Part shown: piece after piece, positions 1 through 6,159 of the stretch
Layout: the number at the start of each line of letters is the position of its first letter
Numbering within the stretch: position 1 is the stretch's first letter
Assembly: GCA_002390825.1 (NCBI GenBank)
Contig: DGQR01000035.1
Span: 10,917 to 18,939, forward strand
Reading direction: 5' to 3'
DNA length: 8,023 nucleotides
Origin: Rhodoferax sp. UBA4409
GTDB taxonomy: Bacteria > Pseudomonadota > Gammaproteobacteria > Burkholderiales > Burkholderiaceae_C
Notes under the pieces: model-generated
Told to the model about the DNA's origin: nothing
What the model saw: the letters and a program-made list of their open reading frames with translations, nothing else
The model's database searches: none
Made by a program: the position numbers and the translations under genes

Positions 1-230
1 CCAGCGGACAAGGCGAAGAGAAAAAAGACACCGCTCGCGAAAAAGCCCGTGAGGAGGCACTGAAGCGCTTGGAGGAAGAGTCACGCAAACCCGCCTCGGA
101 GCGTAAAGTGCCTGAGTTTGGTTCAGACAAAGACTTTCAGCTGATCCAGGCCATCAACCACCTGAAGGGCAAGCCTGTTCTGGTCAGCAAGACCCAGGTG
201 GAGCGCAAAGAAGAAGCCAAAGACAACTGA
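1..230 (+). CDS. ctpA: C-terminal tail of an S41-family carboxyl-terminal processing protease (partial)
   Basis: The frame is open from base 3 to the TGA at 228-230 and encodes about 75 residues of a protein that begins outside the window. The first 30 or so residues are a highly charged Glu/Lys/Arg stretch, a probable coiled or disordered linker. The end contains a segment like DKDFQLIQAINHLKGKPV, which resembles the extreme C-terminus of bacterial CtpA/S41 peptidases, where a '(F)QLxQAxNxLKG' block follows the protease core. Family knowledge: these are periplasmic serine/lysine proteases with a PDZ domain that trim C-termini of envelope proteins. The catalytic Ser/Lys and PDZ regions lie upstream and cannot be checked here. 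The next gene begins seven bases after the stop, so the two are probably cotranscribed. The call rests on a short tail and on context. Confidence 0.7.
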   Translation, partial: SGQGEEKKDTAREKAREEALKRLEEESRKPASERKVPEFGSDKDFQLIQAINHLKGKPVLVSKTQVERKEEAKDN

Positions 231-237
231 CTCGCCG

Positions 238-999
238 ATGCAGGACGAGGCACTGCTGCGATATTCGCGGCACATCTTGCTCGATGAAATCGGGATCGAG
301 GGACAGACCCGGATTTGCGACAGTCATGTCTTGATCGTGGGTGCGGGCGGACTAGGTGCCCCCGCTGCTCTGTATCTTGCGGCTGCGGGAGTCGGTCAGA
401 TCACACTGACAGACCCCGATGTTGTTGACCTGACCAATTTACAACGGCAAATCATCCACTCAACGGATGCGATTGGCCGACCCAAAGTGGCTTCTGCGGC
501 CGGCAGTCTTGCTGCTATCAACCCGCTGACCCAAGTCCATCCTTTGCAAATTCGAGCCGATACCGACTGGCTGCTGGCTCACGTGGCGCAGATGGATGTG
601 GTGCTCGATTGCAGTGACAATTTCGAAACCCGCCAAGCAGTTAATGCGGCGTGTGTCCATCATCGGGTACCGCTCGTTTCAGGAGCGGCTATCCGGTTTG
701 CCGGACAAATCACCGTCTTTGACCATCGCACCCACAACGCCCCGTGTTACGCGTGCGCGTTCCCACCCGACGACGCGCCACCGGCGACTCAATGCTCCAC
801 GATGGGTGTTTTTGCACCTCTGGTCGGAATCATCGGTGCCATGCAAGCGGCTGAAGCGCTCAAACTGCTGCTACAAGTTCCGGGCACCCTTACGGGCCGG
901 ATTTTGTTACTGGATGCACTGTCGATGGAATGGAGCGATATGCGACTGCCCCGCAATACCGCTTGCACTGTTTGCGGAACCTCCAGTGACCACAACTAG
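238..999 (+). CDS. moeB: MoeB/ThiF/HesA-family sulfur-carrier adenylyltransferase
   Basis: A complete 253-residue protein, close to the roughly 250 residues of E. coli MoeB and ThiF. It has the nucleotide-binding GAGGLG (35-40), the adenylation block TDPDVVDLTNLQRQ (58-71), LDCSDNFETR (123-132), a zinc site made by C170/C173 and C243/C246, and the conserved cysteine C186 followed by an APLVGIIG stretch. The family activates the C-terminal Gly-Gly of a small ubiquitin-like sulfur carrier (MoaD or ThiS) with ATP, for molybdopterin or thiamin synthesis in the cytoplasm. PLVSGAAIRFAGQITVF (145-161) looks more MoeB-like than ThiF-like, but the N-terminus reads more like ThiF, so the carrier partner is uncertain. 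There is no C-terminal rhodanese domain. The ATG is seven bases after the protease stop with no clear Shine-Dalgarno site, which suggests translational coupling. No moaD, thiS or other cofactor gene is adjacent. Confidence 0.85.
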   Translation: MQDEALLRYSRHILLDEIGIEGQTRICDSHVLIVGAGGLGAPAALYLAAAGVGQITLTDPDVVDLTNLQRQIIHSTDAIGRPKVASAAGSLAAINPLTQVHPLQIRADTDWLLAHVAQMDVVLDCSDNFETRQAVNAACVHHRVPLVSGAAIRFAGQITVFDHRTHNAPCYACAFPPDDAPPATQCSTMGVFAPLVGIIGAMQAAEALKLLLQVPGTLTGRILLLDALSMEWSDMRLPRNTACTVCGTSSDHN

Positions 1000-1065
1000 C
1001 CTGAGATAACCGGTCTTTTTAACCCCAAGGCGTTCGCCGTGGAGAGCGGGGAAATCAGCGCTTCC

Positions 1066-1074
1066 TGTTAGACT
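1066..1074 (+). promoter_or_regulatory. Possible extended -10 element ahead of the GGDEF gene
   Basis: The 98-base gap between the MoeB-like gene and the GGDEF gene contains TGTTAGACT, which fits an extended -10 (TGn plus a 4/6 match to TATAAT). I see no convincing -35 box. If used, transcription would start roughly 15-20 bases before the GTG at 1098. Nothing else in the gap stands out apart from a 4-bp GGCG/CGCC mini-hairpin near 1029-1038 that is too small to call a terminator. Confidence 0.2.
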
Positions 1075-1097
1075 TTGAATCACGCCAAAACCTGATC

Positions 1098-1892
1098 GTG
1101 GAAAAACAAAACCCCTCCCCTGCCTTACAGCTGCATCATTTGCGGCTAGAAAACGCACGAGCGCTTTTGGAGCACGACGCCACCGTGTCACTCCCCTCCG
1201 CAGTGGACTCCCCAGAAGCTTATTTGCAGGCAGTTATCGATGGCCTGTGCGAGCTGTCCCTGAGAGATCCACTGACGGGACTGGCCAATCGGCGCCATTT
1301 CTCGGGGGTTCTGGAGCGGTCTATTGACGTAGTCGCCCGCTCAGGGGAGCCCGCACTGTTGTTGATGCTCGACATTGATCACTTCAAAAAGGTGAACGAC
1401 ACTTACGGCCACCAGGCTGGCGATCAAGTGCTCCAAGTCATTGCCAAAACTCTGACTGGATGTGTCCGACCGATGGATACGGTCGCCAGATTGGGCGGAG
1501 AAGAGTTCTCTGTCATGCTGCCGAGTTGCCACACAGGTTACGGCAAGGTCGTTGCGGAGCGGATCAGGGCACAAATTGAAAATCTGTCTATTCAAATTGC
1601 ACCCGGCCTGAGTATCAAAGTGACCGTCAGTATTGGTGGTGCTTACGCCCCCGAGTGGGTGCGATCTACGGGCGCACTGTGGTCGGAGCGCGCCGATTTG
1701 CAACTCTATCGTGCGAAAAAAGAGGGGCGCAACCGAATCTTCCTCGACCAACAACAAGAGATCTATGTCAGTGCCGAAGAAAAAAATCTCTTGTTCGGTC
1801 ACCTGTCTTTGGGTGATCCCGCGTGGATTGAAAGCGTTTCAAATGAACCACCCAACAATACGGGTGCAGGCCCCATGCAGAGGGTATTCTGA
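1098..1892 (+). CDS. Sensor-less GGDEF diguanylate cyclase
   Basis: A 264-residue protein with a complete GGDEF domain at about residues 55-215. It shows DPLTGLANRR (57-66), the metal and substrate block DIDHFKKVND (92-101), the active-site signature GGEEF (133-137), and a typical end-of-domain ADLQLYRAKKEGRNR (199-213). An allosteric inhibitory-site motif RxxD (RPMD, 124-127) sits five residues before GGEEF, so product inhibition by c-di-GMP is expected. The enzyme should condense two GTP into c-di-GMP in the cytoplasm. No transmembrane, PAS, GAF or receiver domain is present: only about 55 N-terminal residues and a 50-residue tail of no recognised type. The start is GTG at 1098 without a clear Shine-Dalgarno site. 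The frame stays open upstream without a better ATG or GTG close by, so the exact start is uncertain. Its TGA shares one base with the ATG of the FlhG-like gene, implying coupled translation. Confidence 0.92.
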   Translation: MEKQNPSPALQLHHLRLENARALLEHDATVSLPSAVDSPEAYLQAVIDGLCELSLRDPLTGLANRRHFSGVLERSIDVVARSGEPALLLMLDIDHFKKVNDTYGHQAGDQVLQVIAKTLTGCVRPMDTVARLGGEEFSVMLPSCHTGYGKVVAERIRAQIENLSIQIAPGLSIKVTVSIGGAYAPEWVRSTGALWSERADLQLYRAKKEGRNRIFLDQQQEIYVSAEEKNLLFGHLSLGDPAWIESVSNEPPNNTGAGPMQRVF

Positions 1893-2728
1893 TGTCTGAC
1901 GTATTAAACCCACCCCATTCTGCCGAGGGCAACACCGGGTCGCCGACGCAACCATCTGGCAAGGTAATCGCGGTTACCAGCGGTAAAGGCGGCGTCGGTA
2001 AAACATTTGTATCTGCCAACTTGGCTGCAGCCATGGCCAAACGAGGCCAGCGGGTCTTGGTGCTCGATGCGGATCTCGGTCTCGCCAACTTGGATGTGGT
2101 TTTAAACCTCTACCCCAAAATCACCTTGCACGATGTGTTCACCGGCAAAGCGAAATTGGAAGAGGCCATCATTCGTGCCCCCGGAGGCTTCTCAGTGCTG
2201 CTAGCCGGATCGGGGATGGTGGAGTACTCACGTCTCACGCCCGAGGTACGCGGTGACTTCCTGCGAATCATGAATGGCTTGGTACCGCATTACGACGTTG
2301 TCATTCTCGATACCGGCGCCGGGATTTCTGACGTGGTCTTGTTCGCAGTCTCTCTTGCTGCGGAAGTGATGGTAGTAGCTACTCCGGAACCGACGTCCCT
2401 CACCGATGCCTATGCCACTATCAAGGTACTGGTGGGGCAGCAGAAACGACAGACCATCCGGCTTGTCATCAACCAAACAGCCCGCTTGGGCGATGGGCGC
2501 GCAATCACCACGCAACTTCAACAGGTGTTGGATCGCTTCGTCACCACCGACACCGGTAAACATGTGAAATTGGTTCACATGGGAGACATCCCAGCGGACC
2601 CCGCGGTACGCCAAGCAATCATGCGACGCCAGCTGTTGCTACAGGCTATGCCCGGCAGCCCCGCTGCGCTTGCAATTTCTCAGCTGGCAGTCAAAGTCGA
2701 AGAGACGGTGGGTCTCAAAGCCGAATAA
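1892..2728 (+). CDS. FlhG/MinD-like P-loop ATPase (SIMIBI class)
   Basis: A 278-residue protein with a deviant Walker A motif KGGVGKT (32-38), the Walker A' segment DADLGLANLD (59-68) and Walker B VVILDTGAG (136-144, with D140). The DADLGLANLD wording, the TLHDVFTGKAKLEEAI segment (78-93) and the overall length fit the FlhG/FleN/YlxH branch better than cell-division MinD. Family members dimerise on ATP and control flagellar number and placement, or polar assembly of other machines. The N-terminus (about 22 residues rich in Ser, Pro and Gly) lacks the DQAxxLR activator motif that some FlhG proteins carry, and the C-terminal tail is not an obvious Lys-rich amphipathic membrane helix. The ATG overlaps the stop of the GGDEF gene (TGATG), with a GAGG-like ribosome site inside that gene. 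No flhF or flagellar gene is visible nearby, so a strict flhG name is withheld. Confidence 0.85.
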   Translation: MSDVLNPPHSAEGNTGSPTQPSGKVIAVTSGKGGVGKTFVSANLAAAMAKRGQRVLVLDADLGLANLDVVLNLYPKITLHDVFTGKAKLEEAIIRAPGGFSVLLAGSGMVEYSRLTPEVRGDFLRIMNGLVPHYDVVILDTGAGISDVVLFAVSLAAEVMVVATPEPTSLTDAYATIKVLVGQQKRQTIRLVINQTARLGDGRAITTQLQQVLDRFVTTDTGKHVKLVHMGDIPADPAVRQAIMRRQLLLQAMPGSPAALAISQLAVKVEETVGLKAE

Positions 2729-2751
2729 GACCCGCTCTGGCCTGGCACAAG

Positions 2752-3588
2752 CTAGGCTGAGACGATCCAACCTTCCAGTGGATCCATGGTGGGCGGCAAG
2801 CCGTAAAGCGGCGCCCCCGCTATATTGCGCAGCTCTGCCCAAGCGGCTAACACGAGACAAAGCACGGCATCCAAGCTGTCTCCGCTAGGGTCATCCACCA
2901 GAGCGTCACGCTGGGCATGGCTCAACTTGAGACGAACGCCCCATCGGGTCTGACCCATTTCGAGCGCGTGGACGAGGTCTTTGCGGGCAATCAAACGTTC
3001 AGGTGTTTGCTTGGCTTTTTCATCACTCTTGTAGCTTCGGCTCCCCAACGCTGCTTTTGCGATCAAGCCGGGGTAAGCCTCCAACGCAACCCGGAGATCG
3101 GCATCTGCCCCTGCTGGCCGTATTTGCAAGCCCGGGAAATACGCGTTGGCAGCCATCAGGCGGGGTACGCCAGCATGCAGCATGAATGCTACGGGTGGGT
3201 TGACCCACTTCATAGAGGGGCTGGACTGCGCGGGAAAGTCGGTCGCGCGGTGGGCGAACTTGCCACCCGCAGGGCGCGCATCGCAAAACGCAGCAAAAGC
3301 TGTACGGATGTCATCGCGAGCCAAGGCTGCGTAATGCCGTATGCAGGCTTCCCAGTCCAGAGGCCAACCCATTGCCACAACCAGCTCACGCGGCAAACCA
3401 AAAGGCAAATCGAAGGCACCAAGCCACGACGGCTCACTCTCAAGGTAAGCGGAAAACTCATCCAGAGACGCGAGTTTCTCCAAACCGTGCAGTATCAACC
3501 GACCGCCGGCCTGTGCCCCCTTAGCGCACACGATACCTTTGCGCTTGGATGGGCTACTGGAAAAATCACAACCGATCAGTACACCCAT
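2752..3588 (-). CDS. DUF429-family protein, RNase H-like fold predicted
   Basis: Using the ATG at 3588 the product is 278 residues. I chose this start because GGAG lies five bases upstream (3594-3597) and the conserved first strand, GVLIGCDFS, begins immediately. A longer reading from a TTG at 3696 adds 36 residues unlike the family. Features that look like DUF429: GCDFS (6-10, D8), FDLPFGLP (59-66, D60), EAYPG (170-174, E170) and GDSLDAVLCLVLAAW (236-250, D237/D240). The spacing of these acidic residues resembles an RNase H-like catalytic core, but that is inference and no reaction is known for the family. No signal peptide or membrane segment is seen. It lies 122 bases downstream of the BLUF gene on the same strand, and converges with the FlhG-like gene across a 23-base gap that holds no clear terminator. 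Confidence 0.75.
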   Translation of the reverse strand: MGVLIGCDFSSSPSKRKGIVCAKGAQAGGRLILHGLEKLASLDEFSAYLESEPSWLGAFDLPFGLPRELVVAMGWPLDWEACIRHYAALARDDIRTAFAAFCDARPAGGKFAHRATDFPAQSSPSMKWVNPPVAFMLHAGVPRLMAANAYFPGLQIRPAGADADLRVALEAYPGLIAKAALGSRSYKSDEKAKQTPERLIARKDLVHALEMGQTRWGVRLKLSHAQRDALVDDPSGDSLDAVLCLVLAAWAELRNIAGAPLYGLPPTMDPLEGWIVSA

Positions 3589-3710
3589 AGGGGCTCCAAA
3601 GCAATCAACCGCACCTTGGGTATTTGGAAGGGCCTGGAACTCAGATTCAAGAGGGCACGCGCCGACGCAGCGACAAGCCCACCCCGGGCCTGTCAAGCGT
3701 TAATCGGGAG

Positions 3711-4133
3711 TCAAGCACGCCCGATGATGGAGGCCGTGGCCATGAGCTCTTCCAAAAGGGCCAAAGACACTTTGCCAGACACCGAGTAAGGGTCCAACTC
3801 TGGACGCTCTGCGTACTTCAGCAGAATGTTGGTGTTGATTTTGGACATGTTGACCTGTCCCATCGTCCAACCACCGAAGCGGCGCTCCGTGATTTCCTCG
3901 TAGTGCAGCAACACGACGTCTTTGTGACGGGTGTCTTTTTGGATATGGCCATACAACTCACTGACGGCCATGCGTCCGCCTTCAATGGCCTGCAAGAAAA
4001 TACCGCCCCCGTAGCACAGGATGCCGGTAATGCCACACGTCGGGTTGTAGTTGCGCGATTGTGAAAGGATGGCCTCAATTGCGTCGGGATTAGAGTCAAT
4101 CGCGCGGCTGGCGTAAAGCAAACGAACCAACAT
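3711..4133 (-). CDS. Short BLUF-domain blue-light photoreceptor
   Basis: Using the ATG at 4133 the product is 140 residues: a single BLUF domain (about 1-95) plus a short helical tail. The FAD-photocycle residues are all present: Y7 in LLYASRA, N30 ahead of GITG, Q48 in IFLQAIEG, and W89/M91 in GGWTM. These line up with AppA Tyr21, Asn45, Gln63, Trp104 and Met106. BLUF proteins bind FAD and rearrange the Tyr-Gln hydrogen-bond network on blue-light absorption. With no EAL, GGDEF or other output domain, it probably signals by protein-protein contact, like PixD or BlrB. The ATG is four bases after the folE stop, and its AAAGG ribosome site lies in the last folE codons, so translation should be coupled to folE. 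A longer reading from 4172 would run into folE and adds no family residues. Confidence 0.93.
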   Translation of the reverse strand: MLVRLLYASRAIDSNPDAIEAILSQSRNYNPTCGITGILCYGGGIFLQAIEGGRMAVSELYGHIQKDTRHKDVVLLHYEEITERRFGGWTMGQVNMSKINTNILLKYAERPELDPYSVSGKVSLALLEELMATASIIGRA

Positions 4134-4137
4134 GGCA

Positions 4138-4857
4138 TTAGCCTTTCTGGGGAATGAGGGAGAGAAATTCACGACGCAGGTTAGGGTCTTTCAAGAAGAC
4201 GCCGCGCATGACCGAGTTGATCATCTTGCTGTCCATGTCCTTGACGCCGCGCCAAGCCATGCAATAGTGGCTGGCTTCCATGACGATGGCCAAACCATCG
4301 GGCTGAGTCTTTTCCTGAATCAGGTCAGCGAGTTGCACCACAGCCTCTTCCTGAATCTGGGGACGCCCCATGATCCACTCGGCCAAACGCGCGTATTTGG
4401 ACAAACCGATCACATTGGTGTGCTCATTGGGCATCACACCGATCCAGATTTTTCCGATCACCGGGCAAAAGTGGTGGCTGCATGCACTGCGGACCGTGAT
4501 GGGCCCGACGATCATCAACTCATTGAGGTGACCGACGTTGGGGAATTCAGTGATCGTGGGCGCCGGCACATAACGGCCACGAAACACCTCATTGAGATAC
4601 ATCTTGGCGACACGCCGCGCGGTGTTGTCGGTGTTGTGGTCATTTTCAATGTCAATCACCAAGCTGTTCAACACACCGCGCATTTGCACTTCGACCTCAT
4701 CCAGCAGCGTCTCGAGCTCGCCGGGCTGAATGAATTCAGAAATGTTGTCGTTTGCGTGAAAGCGCTTGCGGGCGGCTTTCAATCGTTGGCGGATTTGGGT
4801 GGAAAGCGGAGTTCCTTCCAGCGCGTCTGTAGAGCTCATAAGGGATTTTGATGTCAT
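4138..4857 (-). CDS. folE: GTP cyclohydrolase I
   Basis: With the ATG at 4857 the protein has 239 residues. GTP cyclohydrolase I opens the guanine ring of GTP and rearranges it to 7,8-dihydroneopterin triphosphate and formate, the first step to tetrahydrofolate. Diagnostic features: TARRVAKMYLNEVFRG (79-94), the zinc ligands C126 and H129 within SACSHH plus C199 in HYCMAWRG, GLSKYARL (151-158), RPQIQEE (165-171) and a C-terminal RREFLSLI. The zinc motif reads CSHH where E. coli has CEHH. The N-terminal 35 residues are variable in this family, so the start is not fixed: an ATG at 4839 and a TTG at 4905 (with AAGGA just upstream) are alternatives. I prefer 4857 because of the GGCGAG about six bases before it. 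It is followed four bases later by the BLUF gene, and the preceding gene on this strand is clsB, 84 bases away. Confidence 0.95.
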   Translation of the reverse strand: MTSKSLMSSTDALEGTPLSTQIRQRLKAARKRFHANDNISEFIQPGELETLLDEVEVQMRGVLNSLVIDIENDHNTDNTARRVAKMYLNEVFRGRYVPAPTITEFPNVGHLNELMIVGPITVRSACSHHFCPVIGKIWIGVMPNEHTNVIGLSKYARLAEWIMGRPQIQEEAVVQLADLIQEKTQPDGLAIVMEASHYCMAWRGVKDMDSKMINSVMRGVFLKDPNLRREFLSLIPQKG

Positions 4858-4911
4858 GAAAGTCTCGCCATGGTACCAGTGATTGACTTTTAATGTTTTT
4901 AGCAAAAGGTC

Positions 4912-4917
4912 CTTATA
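4912..4917 (-). promoter_or_regulatory. folE: Candidate -10 box for the folE-BLUF unit
   Basis: The gap between clsB and folE is markedly AT-rich compared with the rest of the window. On the minus strand it holds TATAAG, a 5/6 match to TATAAT, placed so that a transcript would begin near 4905 and leave a leader of about 48 bases before the ATG at 4857. The matching -35 position, 17 bases upstream, reads TATATA, a poor match. This suggests folE-BLUF may have its own promoter in addition to any read-through from clsB. Confidence 0.3.
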
Positions 4918-4930
4918 AACATTGCGCCTA

Positions 4931-4951
4931 GCGCTATATATTTAATAGCGC
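4931..4951. repeat. Perfect inverted repeat at the clsB end, upstream of folE
   Basis: GCGCTAT (4931-4937) and ATAGCGC (4945-4951) are perfect 7-base inverted arms around a 7-base AT loop. The repeat straddles the clsB stop codon (4942-4944). No T-run follows it on the minus strand, so it is not a good intrinsic terminator. It could be an RNA hairpin that stabilises the clsB 3' end or an operator for the downstream candidate promoter. The sequence alone does not decide. Confidence 0.4.
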
Positions 4952-6159
4952 CGCCCACTAAATAGCAAGATCAGGCGCATCACCCCGTAGGCCAGACGAT
5001 CAAACACCTGTTCAAACCAGGGGCGATGGGCATCTGCCGTCAGATCCCAAGGCCGGGTATGACCCTGAATCACCTGCTCCAGGGCGCCAGACAAGCGGCC
5101 TGCAAACTTTTCGTCGTGCACCACCACATTGGCTTCTCTCGCCAGAAGCAAGCTCAAGGGATCGAGATTGGACGACCCAACAGTAGCCCACACGCCGTCA
5201 ACCACCGCTACCTTGGCATGCAAAAAACCGGGCATATATTCACAGATCTCTACCCCCCGCGCGGCCAAAAGGCTCAGTACCGGGCGGGCCGCGTGGTACT
5301 GCATGAAATATTCGTATTGACCTTGCACCACGACCTGCACACGCACCCCACGCTTCACAGCGTGGATCAGTGCCCGCCGCAATCGACCACCGGGCAGGAA
5401 ATAGGCATTCGCCAGCACCACGTGTTCGCGGGCAGCACCAATCGCCTTGAGATAGCTCCGCTCAATCGTCGTGCGATTGCGCACGTTATCGCGCAAGAGC
5501 AGCGCTGCCAGCACGCTGCCATCATCCGCTTTGGAAGCGCCCGGCGCATCGCTTGGCGGAGGCAACAACCGAAAGGCCTTCCAGCTTTGGCGCACGCGGG
5601 CCCACTGAAGAGATTCCAACTGCCGGGTCGCTTGCAGGCGGGCCCAAAACTGGGCTATCACCGCATGGCATTGGGCGACCAGCGGACCTGTCACCGCCAC
5701 AGCGTAGTCAAGTCGCGCCACACTGAGTGCGCCAAAGTGGGGGTCCAGCCAGTCATCCAGGATATTGATACCGCCACAAAACGCCCGCTGTCCATCGACC
5801 ACACACAATTTGCGGTGCAGACGCCGCCACCGGCCAGGAATCAACACCCCCGTGTAACCGAAGGGTGCGTAACGGTGCCACTGCACTCCACACTGGCGCC
5901 AACGATCCATCCAATGGGCGGGCAGATAGGGGGTACCCACACCATCCATCACCACAAACACCGCAACCCCACGCTCCGCTGCGCGGGCCAAGGCCTCGGC
6001 CACATCGGCACCTTGGCCGTTGAAATCAAAAATGTAGGTCTCCAGTCGCACCTCGTGTTGGGCAGTATCGATAGCCCCCACCAGCGCCGGAAAAAACTCA
6101 TCACCGCCACTCAACAAATGCAGCACATGTCCCGACCTGACCTCATTGGGCTTCAGCAT
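4942..6159 (-). CDS. clsB: Cardiolipin synthase B (phospholipase D superfamily)
   Basis: Starting at the ATG at 6159 the protein is 405 residues, close to E. coli ClsB (YbhO, about 413). It carries two HxKxxxxD phospholipase D motifs: H115/K117/D122 in HRKLCVVDG and H314/K316/D321 in HAKVAVVDG, the latter followed by GSSNLDPLS (328-336). Each motif supplies half of the active site. The enzyme makes cardiolipin at the inner membrane by phosphatidyl transfer. ClsB in E. coli can use phosphatidylglycerol and phosphatidylethanolamine. No N-terminal transmembrane pair is present, which argues for ClsB rather than ClsA. The last 15 or so residues are hydrophobic and could touch the membrane. A longer open frame reaches 6324 but its extra 55 residues are Ala/Gly/Pro-rich and unlike the family. 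The start overlaps the preceding EEP gene by 7 bases, the ybhP-ybhO order of E. coli. No ybhN homologue follows. Confidence 0.93.
   Translation of the reverse strand: MLKPNEVRSGHVLHLLSGGDEFFPALVGAIDTAQHEVRLETYIFDFNGQGADVAEALARAAERGVAVFVVMDGVGTPYLPAHWMDRWRQCGVQWHRYAPFGYTGVLIPGRWRRLHRKLCVVDGQRAFCGGINILDDWLDPHFGALSVARLDYAVAVTGPLVAQCHAVIAQFWARLQATRQLESLQWARVRQSWKAFRLLPPPSDAPGASKADDGSVLAALLLRDNVRNRTTIERSYLKAIGAAREHVVLANAYFLPGGRLRRALIHAVKRGVRVQVVVQGQYEYFMQYHAARPVLSLLAARGVEICEYMPGFLHAKVAVVDGVWATVGSSNLDPLSLLLAREANVVVHDEKFAGRLSGALEQVIQGHTRPWDLTADAHRPWFEQVFDRLAYGVMRLILLFSGRRY

Noticed and set aside
1000..1040. ACCGGT followed by CTTTTT after the MoeB-like gene, considered as a terminator
   Set aside because: The ACCGGT self-complementarity leaves no loop, and no longer stem precedes the T-run.
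2729..2751. Possible bidirectional terminator between the convergent FlhG-like and DUF429 genes
   Set aside because: Only 23 bases, with no stable GC stem followed by a T-run in either direction.
3691..3696. Perfect -35 consensus TTGACA on the minus strand before the DUF429 gene
   Set aside because: At 16-18 bases spacing the -10 region reads like TCGCTG in very GC-rich DNA, so I could not support a promoter.
2917..3789. 290-codon open frame on the plus strand opposite the DUF429 gene
   Set aside because: The minus-strand reading carries DUF429 family blocks and a good ribosome site. The plus-strand product looks random and runs into the BLUF gene.
4132..4851. 239-codon open frame on the plus strand covering all of folE
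   Set aside because: folE is certain from its zinc and substrate motifs. The antisense product is His/Asp-rich without family features.
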